DNA of 64,000 nt from Carettochelys insculpta (GCF_033958435.1 NC_134137.1:318121501-318185500), one strand, 5' to 3'. Counted from the first letter of the stretch, positions 21,788 to 34,295 are shown. The notes: generated from the sequence alone by a model not told the origin. A program made the numbers and translations.

Positions 21788-23569
21788 TCACCCCGCGGCC
21801 TGGTCGTCGAAGTGGGCCCGCAGGGCCTCCCGGACCCGGGTCCCCTCTGGGTCCACCTGCCGACTGGAGGCAGCAGGTGGCTGGAGGTGTGCCCTGCCGG
21901 CCTCGGCGGCCCAGCCCTGAAGAAAGCTCTCCCCCTTGCTCTCCACGAGGTTGTGCAGGGCGCAGCAGGCACCCACAATCTGGGGGATGTTGTTGGGGCT
22001 GGCATCCAGGCGGGTGAGGAGACATCGCCATTGTCCCTTGAGGCGGCCAAATGAGCGCTCCATCACCTGGCGCGCACGGTTCAGGCGCTCGTTGAAGCGC
22101 TCCTGGCTGGCGGAGAGGTGGCCCGTGTAGGGGCGCATGAGCCACGGCCGGAGGGGGTAGGCCGCATCCGCGATGATGCAGAAGGGCATGGTGGTGTCCC
22201 CCAGAGGGATCTCCCGCTGGGGGATGTAGGTCCCCGCCTCCAGCCGGCGGCACAGGCCCGAGTTCCGGAACACCCGGGCGTCGTGGGTGCTGCCGGGCCA
22301 GCCCACGTAAATGTCCTGGAACCGTTCCCGGCTGTCCACCAAGGCCTGCAGCACGACTGAATGGTAGCCCTTCCGGTTGAGGTATCGGCCTCCACTGTGG
22401 TCCGGGGCGCGGATGGGGATGTGAGTCCCATCCAGAGCCCCGAAGCAGTTGGGGAAGCCCAGGGTGGCAAAGGCGGCGACAGTGGCACGTGGGTCCCCCA
22501 GCCTCACGAGCCTGTGCAGGAGCATGGAGTTGATGGCACGCACGACCTGCAGAGAAAGCACATGGGACAGCCCCAATGAGGGGTGAGCAGGGTGTGCATG
22601 GCCCTGCCCTGCCCCCCCTGCCCTGCCCTGCCCTGCCCTGGCCCCCCTGCCCTGCTCTGCCCTGCCCTGCCCTGCCCTGCCCTGGCTCCCCTACCCTGCC
22701 CTGCCCTGCCCTGGCCCCCCTGCCCTGCTCTGCCCTGCCCTGCCCTGCCCTGCCCTGGCCCCCCTGCCCTGCTCTGCCCTGCCCTGCCCTGCCCTGGCTC
22801 CCCTACCCTGCCCTGCCCTGCCCTGGCCCCCCTGCCCTGCTCTGCCCTGCCCTGCCCTGCCCTGCCCTGGCTCCCCTACCCTGCCCTGCCCTGCCCTGGC
22901 CCCCCTGCCCTGCTCTGCCCTGCCCTGCCCTGCCCTGCCCTGGCCCCCCTGCCCTGCTCTGCCCTGCCCTGCCCTGCCCTGGCCCCCCTACCCTGCCCTG
23001 CCCTGCCCTGCCCTGCCCTGGCTCCCCTACCCTGCCCTGCCCTGCCCTGGCCCCCCTGCTCTGCCCTGGCCCCCCTGGCCTGCCCTGGCCTCCCCCTGTG
23101 GGTTCTCTTACCTCCATGAAGACAGCCCCGACGGTGGCCTTTCCGACGCCAAACTGCTGCCCCACGGATCGGTAGCTGTCCGGAGTGGCCAGCTTCCAGA
23201 CAGCGATGCCGACCCGTTTCTCCACAGGGAGGGCACGCCGCATGGCAGTGTCCCGGTGCCTGAGTGCGGGGCTGAGCCACTGGCACAGCTCCAGGAATGT
23301 CTGTCGGGTCATCCTGAAGTGGCGGACCCAGTGGTCGTCGTCACACTCCCCAAGCACCAGCTGCTCCCACCAGTCGGTGCTGGTGGGGTAGCTCCACAGC
23401 CGCCGGCGTGTGAGGTGGGGGGTGGAGCGGGGTGCTGCAGGGGGAGGGGCTGAGCCCTGCTGCCCTGGGGGCATGTCCTCCCCTGGGGCAAGAAGGTGCT
23501 CAGCTGCCCCCAACATGACAAGAGCCAGGGCAAGCCCTGTTCCTGCAGGGAGGGCTGGGTGGACCTCTA

Positions 23570-23610
<41 letters not shown>

Positions 23611-23618
23611 GAGTCCAT
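21788..23618 (-). CDS. HARBI1-like DDE transposase of element C (two exons, open)
   Basis: Coding on the minus strand: exon 1 is 23618-23112 and exon 2 is 22546-21788, joined over a donor GAG|GTAAGA and an acceptor TCTGCAG|GTC. The product is 421 residues. ATG 23618 was chosen because copy D has the same MD-x-QQ start; an in-frame ATG at 23657 would add 13 residues. The order is a 13-Gln tract (residues 4-16), a linker, a helix-turn-helix-like region (GIAVWKLATPDSY, FGVGKATVGAV, about 135-165) and the DDE nuclease fold. The catalytic candidates are all present: Asp about 208 (ALDGTH), Asp about 258 (THDARVF) and Glu about 332 (RQVMERSF). No stop or shift is seen. Its intron is swollen by a CCCTG array. 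It probably acts with a Myb-like partner, which is damaged in this copy. Confidence 0.9.
22602..23096. repeat. CCCTG pentanucleotide array in the transposase intron
   Basis: About 490 bases of CCCTG units are interrupted by GCTCTG, GGCCCCC and GGCTCCCCTA variants in a recurring order, giving a higher-order repeat. It fills most of the 565-base intron of transposase C. The same intron is 189 bases in A and 101 in D, without the array. The minus (sense) strand is dense in GGG runs separated by one or two bases, which could form G-quadruplexes in the pre-mRNA. Confidence 0.95.
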
Positions 23619-23699
23619 GACTGCGGCGCTTGGGGTCTGTGTGCCTATATGGCTCATCAGACCGCGTGCTGTGCAGGCTGAGTGTATGTGGGAGGGGCC

Positions 23700-23705
23700 C
23701 TTTAA
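23700..23705 (-). promoter_or_regulatory. TTAAAG box, transposase of element C
   Basis: CTTTAA on the plus strand, inside the palindromic CCCTTTAAGGG, lies 82 bases upstream of ATG 23618. The same GGCCCTTTAAGGGAG sequence precedes transposase D, and a shortened form precedes B. It is a candidate core promoter. Confidence 0.5.
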
Positions 23706-23981
23706 GGGAGCGGCTAGCTGTTGCCCCGGAAGCGCTAGTCCGCCCGTTGACCCTGTCTGCAGCTGTGCCTGGCATCCCTATCTCGATGTGTGCTACTTTG
23801 ACGTGTAGACGTTCCCTCGCTGCGCCTATTTCGACGTCGGGCTGCGCAACGTCGAAGTTGAACATCGACGTTGCCGGCCCTGGAGGACGTGTAGATGTTA
23901 TTCATTGAAATAGCCTATTTCGATGTCGCAACATCGAAATAAGCTACTTCGATGTAGGGTGCACGTGTAGACGTAGCCTTT

Positions 23982-25019
23982 ATGTCCTGTTAAAAATATA
24001 TAACCAGACAAATCTTCCATGCTGCTCGGCTTCTACAATCTGATCCATGCAAAATAAAGGCTTTTATTGTATCTGTTTTATTTCTGCTTACTATTAGAAA
24101 GCCTCATATCTTTTTCAGCAAAATTGAACTATCATTTGATGTTTACAAAGGCAAGCAGTTATTTTAGGGAAAGTTGAAGGGATAGAGGCATCCAGACACC
24201 ACAGTGATAAATACTGTAGCTACATCTAGTTGCATACAAAAGGTACATTATACAGTGAAGTGGAGGAATTAAGAAAGTCCCTTGTAAAATATTACATATT
24301 GCCTCTTGTGAATGTAGATACATTGTTTTATAGAAGTCATACCACTGCTGAGAGCTGGTAGCTCCAGAATAATTCCTTCCTGTATAATTTCTTGGATTAT
24401 TTTACTTCTGAAGGGGGAAAAAGGGAATACTGCTTTCAGGACATAAAATAAAGGGACCTGATTCTCTACTCTATAACTCCAGTTTATGGACCAATGAGCT
24501 AGACTGAAGGCCTCTGTGTTCAGTTTGGTTTATATTACATTAGGACCTCAACCTACGACAATGTGGAATCATGATGGTTTCTTTACATAAGTCTAACAGT
24601 AAAGCTTTATAAGAGTAAGAAAAATAAGGGTGATAAGTATAAATAAAGTTCCTTCACTTGGATTTTAGATATTACAAGACAATATTTTGCCAAGAGCTTG
24701 TTATGGTTATGATTAATGCTTTTGGGAAGGCAGGAACAGAAGCACAAGATGCTAGTCCCCCACATGTTCTCACATTCTTTCCATGAGATGGTCCTATGAG
24801 GGCACAGGAAGTAACACAGGCATATGGATATTGCATGAGGGATCATCTTCGTTATTGACAAAACAAGGTCAAAATGTACTATCTCTGTTTCTTATTAGAT
24901 GAGCACTATATGACTCACTTCATGAGGTAGTCTGTTCCAATATTCATATAACACCACCACTGGACTGGTCATTGCCTGAAAACTCTGAATTAAAAAGCAC
25001 GAGACACTATTGATTTACC
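23982..25019. other. Intergenic, nothing recognised
   Basis: AT-rich sequence after Harbinger C with no family motif, RNA gene or repeat end that I can identify. Confidence 0.5.
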
Positions 25020-25025
25020 TAACAT

Positions 25026-25236
25026 GCCAAGATGAACAAAAAAACCTGTGGCACCTTACAGACACAGATATTTTGGAGCATAAGCTTTTGTGGGCAAAGA
25101 CCTACTTCATCAGATATGGATATTTCCCCATGAAAGCTTATGCTCCAAAATATCTGTTAGTCTATAAGGTGCCAAAGGTCTTGTTATTACTTTTGAAAAT
25201 ACAAACTAACTCGGCTACCCCTCTGACATTTGATAC
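25026..25236. mobile_element. PLE-derived inverted dimer
   Basis: Two oppositely oriented copies of the Penelope-like pseudo-LTR meet near 25116. The left arm reads CTGTGGCACCTTACAGACAC then TTGGAGCATAAGCTTTTGTG. The right arm reads its complement (AAAGCTTATGCTCCAA, TCTATAAGGTGCC) and continues to CGGCTACCCCTCTGACA. The same sequence flanks the GIY-YIG gene fragments at 41.4-42.1 and 49.2-50.7 kb, which is why I assign it to PLEs. The minus strand of the left arm carries a hammerhead-like CTGATGA. Confidence 0.7.
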
Positions 25237-25614
25237 CAAGACCGTTCACTCTGAGGCAGTAACAGCTTCATGACCTTCTAAGTAAAATTTAACTGGTAGA
25301 GGGAGACAGTGAATGACACTGTATTATCATGAGTTGCACTTATATTTATGATGAATTTCTCTGATATTCATTTAAAATCATCTGTATTGGTGAAAATCCT
25401 GCCCATAAATTCATTTTCTAGAACACTGGAGAAAATGAACTAAATAGGTATGTACACTGCCACATCCTTCTGTTCTGCCATATATATAGGATTGCCACAG
25501 GATTTTAAATTATATTGCAAAGGCAGATGGCACTGGCTTCTATCACTTAACGTTGCTTTTTACTGATGGGATAAGTTATTTAAAAATGGTACTATAACTA
25601 TATAGAATTATCCA
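25237..25614. other. Intergenic, nothing recognised
   Basis: Unique-looking sequence between the PLE dimer and a CR1 copy. Confidence 0.5.
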
Positions 25615-27050
25615 ATCATAGAACACTAGAACTGGAAGGGAATTCAAGAGGTCATCAAGTCCTGTTGCCTGGCCTCATGGCAGGACCAAGCATCATCTAT
25701 ATCATCCCTGTTAAATATTTATCTATCCTTTTCTTAAATATTTCCAATGATGGAAACTCCACAACCAACATAGGCAATTTATTCTAGTAATTAACTATCC
25801 TGACAGTTTGGAAATGTTTCCTAATGTCCATTCTAAATCTTCCTTGCTACAAGTTAAGAGCATTGCTTCTTGTCCTATCTTCAGAGGCTAAGGAGAACAT
25901 TTTTTCTCCCTCCTTCTTGTAGGTACCCTTTTAGGTGCTTGAAAGCTGCTATCATGTCACCTCTCAGTCTTCTCTTTTCCCACCTAAACAAACCCAATTC
26001 TTTTAATCTTCTCTCATAGGTCATATTTACTAGACCTTTAATTATTTTAGTTGTTCTTCTCTGGACTTTTTCCATTTTCTCCCCATCTTTCCTAAAAGGT
26101 GGACACAGTATTCCAATTGAGCCCTAATCAGTGCGGACTAGAGCAGAAGAACGACTTGTCATGTCTTGCTTACAAACCCTCCTGTTAATGCATCCCAGAA
26201 TCTTGGGGTTTTTTTTTGTTTTTTTTTGCAACAGCATCACACTGTTGACTCATACTCAGCTTGTGGTCCACTATGACCCCTAGATCCCTTTCTGAAGTAC
26301 TCCTTCCAAGGGAGTCCCTTCCCATTTTGTGTGTATGAAACTGCTTTGTATTTGTCCTTTTCGAACTTCACCCTAATTGCCTCAGGCTATTTCTTTAGTT
26401 TGTCCAGATCTTTTTGAATTCCCTATTCTCCAAAGCAGTTGCGACCCCTCCCAACTTGGTATCATCTGCAAACTTGGTAAGTGTACTGTCTTGCCGTTAT
26501 CTAAATCATTGCTGAAGATATTGAACTGAGCCCTGCATAACTCTACTTGTTATTCCCTTCCAGCCTGATTGTGAACCATTAATAATGACTCTTCATGAAC
26601 AGTTATCCAAACAGTTCTGCATCCACCTGATAGTACCCACATCTAGGTTGCATTTGTCTAGTTTACTGATAAGAAGGTCATGTGATACTGTAGTAAAGCC
26701 TTACTAAAGTCCAGATATACCACATCCACCACTTGCCCTTTTTCCACAAGGCTTGTTATCTTATAAAAAATGCTATCAGGATGGTTTGACATGGTTTGTT
26801 CCTGGCAAATCCAAGCTGTTACCTATATAACCTTATTATCTTCTGGATGTTTGAGGATGGAGTGCTTAATTCTTTGCTCCATTATCTTTCCTGGCACTAA
26901 AGTTAAGCTGACTGGCCTGTAATTTCCTGGGTTGTCCTTGTTTCACTTTTTATAGACAGACAGTGCATTTTTTCTTTTCCAGTCTTCTGGAATCTCTCCA
27001 TCTTCCATGAGTTTTCATGATATCTAATGAGTTAATTTTTTTATAGATGT
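25615..27050 (-). mobile_element. CR1 LINE, old, minus strand
   Basis: The 3' end is at about 25617 (AATCATAGAACACTAGAA). The minus strand then reads CR1 ORF2 backwards up to about 27.05 kb. The clearest frame is 26075-25881, with the CR1 motif [17 protein letters not shown] mirrored as VQRRTTKIIKGLVNMTY, then RRLKELGLF and [12 protein letters not shown]. Upstream RT motifs are present only as broken pieces. Many indels make it far older than the copies at 0 and 37 kb. Confidence 0.85.
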
Positions 27051-27756
27051 GGTCTAATATTAAATGTGACATAACAAGATTTTAAAATATTTATATCCAT
27101 CCTGGAAAATAAAAGACCCTGCTTAAAATAGCTAAAATCTTCCATGTATGAAAGCAGACTCACTTTTCCTTTTTCATAAACATATGTGAATAATTATGTC
27201 TTGTCAGCCGTGATTTATTTAGTAAATAAGAAAACATTTTTTGTCATATCTGGACAAGGTGCTTGTGCGAATTGCATAATGCAACTGTTATTTTGGTTTT
27301 AGTCACAAATTTCTGCGGCAATTTTAATTCTGTAAATCCTCTACCCTTGCTTTCCAGTTCAGAGTAGCAGGTCAGGTCTCTGTATTGTTTTCTTTGGATC
27401 CAGACCCCTGTTTAACTTGGGCATGATCAATATGACTTTCAAATTAACATACTACTTTACACATTTCATTGTGATACCAATAAAAATTGTAATCCTGAGT
27501 CTGCCTGTGACCAGGAATCACAATAAAAGAAATTTTAGACATTTTGGTGCTCATTTCTACATTTTCACTGAAGAGAACATTGGGGGTGAAATCCTGTTAC
27601 ATTAAAGTCAATGACAAAACTCCCATTCTCTATAATGCAGCTGTTTCACTCTGAAATTAAAATTAGATGGTATTATTTGGTAGTTTTCCCATCAGTATCC
27701 ATAACAGCTCTCTTGTATCCCACTGTCTTTCAGAATTGCTATTCAGTTTTAACAAC
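27051..27756. other. Intergenic, nothing recognised
   Basis: AT-rich sequence without recognisable elements. Confidence 0.5.
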
Positions 27757-27990
27757 GAGATGTCCTGTGGCATCTTATAGACTAACAGATACATTGGAGC
27801 ATAAGCTTTTGTGGGCAAAGACCCACTTCCTCAGATGCATCTGCCAAAAGTGGGTCTTTGCCCATGAAAGTTTATGCTCCAATATATCTATTAGTCTATA
27901 AGGTGCTACACTGCATTTTTCATTGGTTAAAGTTCTCATTGTTTTTGTAGATAAAGATTAACACAGCTACCCCTCTGATACTTCGTTTTA
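27757..27990. mobile_element. PLE-derived inverted dimer
   Basis: The layout is the same as at 25.0 kb. The left arm has CCTGTGGCATCTTATAGAC and GGAGCATAAGCTTTTGTGGG. The junction is near 27835, and the right arm has AGTTTATGCTCCAATA, TCTATAAGGTGCTAC and, after a short insertion, ACACAGCTACCCCTCTGATA. The minus strand of the left arm carries CTGAGGA, a perfect GTGGG/CCCAC stem and then AAAAGCTTATGC, close to a hammerhead core. Confidence 0.7.
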
Positions 27991-30900
27991 ATTTCTTTTA
28001 AAATGAAAATTAGGTTTTAAAAAATTGAGTAAAAATGGAGAATTGCATATCACATTTAAAAATCAGGCAGTGAGGTATCAAAAATCTGGATGAGTTAAAC
28101 CACAGGAAGCCAAAAACATAATATCGAGTCACTCATGATTGGTTATCAGAAAGGTCTGATTATGTACCATGTCTGAGTGGATTATTTCTCAAGGTAGACT
28201 ACTGTTAAGGCTACTTTACAATAGCATTGCTCTGGGGCATCTAAAGACATGCCAGGATCACTCACAAAATATCTATCCTAGCAAGGCATGACACTATTCC
28301 TGAAGAGAGAAAATCAGTCAGAGAATCATCATTTAAGTGAAGAATTCCAAAGATTTCCATAAGAGTAGGAAATCCTACACATCTATAGCCTTAGTCCAGA
28401 GATGAGCAAAACTAGTTTGAAAAGAATAAGAACTAATTCTTGATTTAATTCCCAAATTGTTACTCATCCTGAATTGACAGCTATTTCAGAAAAAGATGAA
28501 AAAATCCTTCAATGGACAGTTATGCAATAATATGCAATAATATGGCCATATTTACCCAATTTAAGTTAGAATGTTTTCAGTACCAGCTTATCTATAAATA
28601 TAACATTTTTAAAAATAGATTCAGTGTTAGGTAATGTGAGACTAATTTACACTCTGTATAGATTTGTAACCAAAAATTCATGTGCATCTTGGAGGCAAAC
28701 AGTTAACATACATTGGCAATGATGTTTTTATCTTAATTTTTGTTGACAGAAAAGTTTGATCATTTACTCTTCTGATACATGATATAATGCCAGTTCAAAA
28801 GAATAGTATAGTAAAGTCACTCAGAATATTTCAACCTGGATTTTTGCAGTTATGAATTTTGATATCAGGTTTATTACTGAACAGAATTCATTGAAGTGGT
28901 ATCTTCAAAATCATCCATGTTTAAATCTCATGTTCATCAAAACTTGTATGGTAACATTTCCTCCTTAAATAGCTAACTCATTTACACTAGAGAGTCTTCA
29001 CTCATCCACACTGGTATCTCTTTTTTTTCCTAGCTTGTATTTGCTAAGGAAACCTTAAAAGACTCCTTATCCATTGTGATGCATGGAATTGAAGCTTTGT
29101 GCACCCAACGGACTGCTAGAGGATGGTTTCCCCTTTTTGCTTGTTTTGAAACCAGTTGTTGATGGTATTACTGTGCTCTGATATCTATGGATGAAAAACA
29201 CCGTATAGGTCTGAAACAAGTCTTACTGATGTCAGTTGGTGTTGGATTATCTCAGCCCTGTGAATTCAAGGCGTGTTATTATTGCTCCTCATAATACCAT
29301 CCCAAGGGCCCAGACTTGTGGTTCTATGGATGTAGAATAAAAAGGATTTTGTCAAAAATAAATGTGTACAAATTGTGTATCCTCCTCCGATCCACAATCT
29401 GAAAAATAATCCACAGATATAAAGAAGATCTCTGAAGGTCTGTGTGATTTTAGATATAAAATTTGAATCCACCTCCATCTGTGAAAGGAAAAAAAAATAT
29501 CCATGGATAAAAAACTCTCTTGATAGGAGCTCCTCTCCTACAACTAAATTTGCAGGGCACTAGGGCTAGGAGAAGAGCCCCTCCATCCTAAACAGAACCA
29601 TGGGGGGGCCAAGCTGAGGCCCATTCTCCAGTGCTATGAACCACACAGGCATGTATTTGCAAACATAGAGGTGAAAATGGCGACATTTTGAGTTCAGCTT
29701 TAATCGACCACTCACACTGAGCTTGCCGCACAAGTCATCTTGCTGCAGGCAGGCTGTCACAATGCCAAAAAACATACTTGACAGATAGCAACAATTCAGC
29801 CTAAGACATGCTTTGCATGTCTTATGGCTCCAACAGTCTTTTTAAACCTGAAAACCTGAAGAGAAATAGCAAACAATATTAATATTACATTATTATATTA
29901 TCTGATGAAACCCAGCATATTGAAAAAGTAGGCTGACATCCCATCTTTAATTTAGGCCATGAACTGTACACAGCACAATAAAGCAGAATGTCAGCATTCA
30001 CTCGGGCTGCCCTGATTGTTGATAGATTCTGTCAAAAATGAATTTTATTACAATGTTGGTACTTTATTAAAAAAATTCATTGCCTTGTTTATTTGGAGTT
30101 TGAAAGAGAAATTATGTTTCACAGAAGGGTTATAAAACTCATACTATTAATCTGTGTCCTGAACCTCTCCACCATCGCAAGCATGTTAAACATTAAAGGA
30201 TGATCTGAACTAACACCACAAATCCAGATTAGAGCTGGTTGGAACATTTTTGAATAAATGGTTTTTCATCAGCAAAGGCTGTTTCATTGAAGCTCAATTG
30301 TTTCCTGGAGACATATCATCTGAATTTTGGATCAGAAATGTTTGGCAGTACGTAAATTCTGAGCTCTATTCCAGACAAAAAGGAAGAGACATACCAGAAC
30401 TGAAAACCTGATTTTTTTAGTCTGAGAATAGACATTTCCATACAATTTTTTCTTGCAAAAATAGGTTTTGCGTTTTTTTTTTCATTTCTGTGCAAAATGA
30501 AAACAGGTTTCAAAGCCTCAAATGTCGTTGTGAAATGGAATTGTTGGCCTCTGACCAGCTCTAATCTGAATGTACCTTGACTGTGAGTCTTCTCCAGTAT
30601 CAGTCTGGATTGTCAGATCTGAATTTGCTGTGGTGGTTTTAGTTCTGAATAAAGACAAAACGTGCGTGTGGATGTTTTAAAGAGCTTGTGGCAGTCCAGT
30701 TTAGAAACCCATAAATATTGCACAGGAAAAGCCGTGCTTATTACATTTTGGGCCCTTTTAAGTCTGCTTTGCCTTGTGGCCATTGCCATTTTATCAGCTC
30801 TAGAAAGAGTAGTATTGTTGCAGTGACTCAGAGAAGCAACCTTCCAGGAACATAGTCAAACAAGAAAATGCACAGTAAGGGGAATGATGACAGATGGGAG

Positions 30901-31577
30901 GGTTCCCAGCCTTCAGAAAACTACTCTGCAATGTCCCTATGTGCCTGGAAGTGTTTCATAGGGGACTTGAATAGCTGCTTAGTTCTTCATTTATAAACTA
31001 AGCCTTATCACAGGATCTTGAAGGATCATCCTCAATACTTCCCCATTTATCTTTTTAAAACTAATAATTGAAAAATCATGTTATATTTTCTGCATATACC
31101 TACCATTGAAACCTTCGTCCTTCCAAACCCACTGTCTTTGTTTATGTGTCACCCACTTGTATCATGTTGTTTTCCCTTAGCTTTTCTGGCCAACAGTGGA
31201 GCCCTGTTATGAATACAACAACTGAACACTGCTTTCATTTAAATGATAAATTAAAATATTTTAAAATTCCTATAATAATAAGGGAGTCTTCATTCAGATT
31301 CTGAATATTCATAGTGAAGAATTATTCATCTCAATTACTCAGCTTTATTAACTGTGTATACAGCCCATTAAATGATCCCTAAAAACAGAACCTGTTTAAA
31401 GATAATAGACTGGACAGGCTAACTCCCACCTCCCCACACTAAAAGATGTGAAACAAGCCTTGAAGACCTCAACTGTAAAAAGAATCCAAGATGGCGGAAA
31501 TAGGAGATGGTAAGTTGCATTGCCCCTAAGGAATGGACATTACTTTCAATGGGAATGGGTTGGAGGGTGATAGGGGA
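27991..31577. other. Intergenic, nothing recognised
   Basis: A long AT-rich stretch of 3.6 kb. I looked for CR1, RTE, PLE and Harbinger motifs and terminal palindromes and found none. An ATGGCGG-start followed by a GTAAGT near 31490-31514 is noted among the findings. Confidence 0.5.
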
Positions 31578-31650
31578 TGGAATCATAGAATCACAGAATC
31601 CAAGGGCTAGAAGGGACCTCAGGGGGTCATTGAGTCAAGCCCCCCAGAGA
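31578..31650 (-). mobile_element. CR1 3' tail fragment
   Basis: AATCATAGAATCACAGAATCC on the plus strand, followed by GGGCTAGAAGGGACCTC, is the complement of the CR1 3' end and octamer tail. Only about 70 bases are present. Confidence 0.75.
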
Positions 31651-34295
31651 AAAAGGTTTGGACTTTGTGTCCCTTCCTGCAACAGCAGCAAAGAGTAAGC
31701 GTTTTCACTCTGGATTTTCAGATGTCATTTAAACTTGGGAGATAAATGGGTGGCAATTAAATGTCCCTGGCAGCCACAGCCAGAAGACAGAGGAATGGGC
31801 ATCACACACAACACCTAGATTCTGTGTCCTGATCTCCATAATGCATGTCAAAATGGTTGTTTTATCTTATCTCTAGTCTTCAGCAGCACTACAAGACGCA
31901 CCACTTCCATTAGCTATATTTTCTGTCTGCCCTCTCTCTTTAGCACAGAGAAACTACCTGAGGGGCATCTGAATAAGGATTATTGAATTAATCAAGAGCA
32001 CTATTTTAGTCTTGGCTTCACTGCTGAAGAATTAAATGTCTTCACCTGATTTTTGCAATATTCTATGTCCTACATGCTCTTTCAAAGAAAGAGAGAATGA
32101 AAGAAAGAAATCAGTTTTCTTTTGTTGGATAGTGATTTTGTGAGAGGATAAATCTGGACAAACACTGAGCCACACGCTGAGCAGAAGGAGGAAGAAATTG
32201 CCTAAAAGGAAGTCATGGTGAAACTTTACTTTTAATGAAATAAAAGTAGTAATTTACCTCAATGTATTTCTAAAGGAGTTGTATTCCATTGATAACACAG
32301 AACATCTCAAGCTACTGCAGAAGAACATTTTGCATACAGAAACTGCTCAGCAAAGACAATTATTACCACCCTACCATCCCCAATGCTTTGTTCACAATAT
32401 ACCTCTAGGTGTCAGTGACCTGGAAGGGTGTGGAGGTCTCCCAGATATGAAACATGATCTTCTATTTCTAACCAAAATATTACACATGGTTACTCTATAT
32501 GTATTGATGTGGCCAAAAACTCTTAATGTTTATATTTCTTGATTGAACATCATTGTAAATAACCCAGATAACCCACAGAAGGTTTTTTTTTTAATTGCTT
32601 AATTTGGGCCTCCAGTGAACATCAGTTGCTGTGATCATGCTTCTTCTACACTATGGAAACTGTTATCTGACATCAAAAAAACATAATGTCTTATTCTCAA
32701 ATGTACAGAACAGATCTAACAGAAAAAAAAAAAAAGTTGTGTTCATCCAAACAATGGCCACTGAAGTCTCTTAGATCAAAAGGGACTGCTGCAAAAGCAA
32801 TGAGAAAATTATAATGGAAGCAAAAGCACTGCAAGTGCTACAGAGAATAATTTTTCTCAGTTATTTCAGGGCAGTGTCTATTACCAGCAAGAAACATGTT
32901 CCACTTTCAGTTATGACTGAATAATTAAATTTAAAAACAGTGTTTTATTGTTTGATTTTTTTAATATTCCCCAGTCTGGGATCTTTTGTTTTATTAAAAG
33001 AATTTTTTTCCATTCCAGACTCTGAACCTAGATGTTTTACAAGTGAAACGTGCAGACAGTTTGATTTTCCAATAACATCACAGGTTAGAAGTTCAGATCA
33101 TTAGAATTAGTATTGCAGCTAAGGGAGAAAAAATTAGATGCTATTTTTCCCTAAAGTCCTCTCTGTCAGGGGCCTAAGGGGTATAGCCCTGCTTTGGCCA
33201 TAAACATTGGTACAGCCTGCTCAGGGCCATTGGTCAGAGACTAGTAGTCATAGACATACTGGGGAAAAACTCTGACTGCTTCCTTTCAACTGCTCATATT
33301 GTGCAAAGATCACAGAAACTTCTTGTGACTCAGTTTGGTTTTGGGTAGGCTATAGCTACACTGGCACAAACATTTGCTTGTTAGACTATATATAGACTAG
33401 TGCATGTTCCCTGAACCCATGTTGAGTGTCCACATATGCTATATTAGACATGGGCAAACACTGTGTAAACCCACATCCACATTACAGCTGTTGTTGTGCA
33501 ATCTTTATGTTACCATTTCATGGGCAGAATCCCAGAGTTCAAAGCATCACAGGAACAGACTTAAGAAATCACTTTCCAAGGTTCATTTTTGGTACAGTTC
33601 CCCACTTTCATGCACGGTGTTTCCTGATCACATATCTCTCCTGCCAAAAAAGTCAGAGTAATGTGGTGAAGAAATGGTTCTGCTCCTCCTCTTTATAGTG
33701 GGACAAGCACTCATTCAGTAGACTAGGTAATCATAGAGCTGATGGATGGAAGTTGGGCAAAACTTTGTGACATGCCAAAGATGGCAGCCTTTGAGTGGAA
33801 AATGACACTCCATTCAGGGCCTATCAAACATATATTATAAATACCATTTTTGTTGCTGTGGCATCCCTTTGTGGATTTCATTTTGATGTGGATATCATTT
33901 CTGCTACAGGACAATGAGCATGGTGTGGTAGGATTATATCATTTGGAGACCTGAGATGATCAACAACAACTTCAGAACTTCCAAATTTAAGAAACAGACT
34001 TTCATAGAGCTTTGTAAAGAGCTTGCATCAAGCTTCCAGCACCAGAACACTTGATTCAGGGAAGCCATACCAGTGCAGAAGAAGGTGGATATTGAGACTA
34101 GCAACATTAACAATATCAGTTTCATAGTACTTTGGGGTCACAGAATACAATGTTTAAATCTTAACTCTGCAGGCTTACAAGAGAATTAATACAGTGATAT
34201 TCACTCGGAAGGTTGGCATAAGCAAACTTCCAGACATAATAGAGGATGGGGTTTCTAAACTGTGCAGAGACCATCAATGACTTCCATATCCCATA
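31651..34295. other. Intergenic, nothing recognised
   Basis: AT-rich. A GGCTATAGCTACACTGGC near 33349 resembles a DNA-transposon end, but I found no partner. Purine runs (GAAAGA) lie near 32084-32110. Confidence 0.45.

Larger units (their letters stand above)
18835..23978. mobile_element. PIF/Harbinger element C, nearly complete
   Basis: The 5.1-kb element is flanked by TTT (18832-18834 and 23979-23981). Its left end is GCTGCGTCTACACGTGCAC preceded by A where G is expected. The right end is TGCACGTGTAGACGTAGCC. Both ends carry internal palindromes built on CTTCGAAG and TTCGAAATAGCGC. A Myb/SANT-like gene (plus) and a HARBI1-like transposase (minus) converge near 21.5 kb on a T- and A-rich spacer. 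Substitutions are few and the transposase frame is open, so C is the best-preserved element here. Confidence 0.9.

Noticed and set aside
20989..22050. A 353-residue minus-strand frame joining several low-complexity regions
   Set aside because: It crosses the spacer between two convergent genes and the antisense of the Myb exon 2. It has no recognisable domain.
22602..23096. CRISPR array
   Set aside because: Units are five bases long without unique spacers, in a vertebrate transposon intron.
22576..23175. Two overlapping frames of about 180-200 residues made of CPALP repeats, plus the antisense glycine-rich frames
   Set aside because: They are translations of the CCCTG array in the transposase intron. 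A 5-base unit leaves all frames open when it lacks stops.
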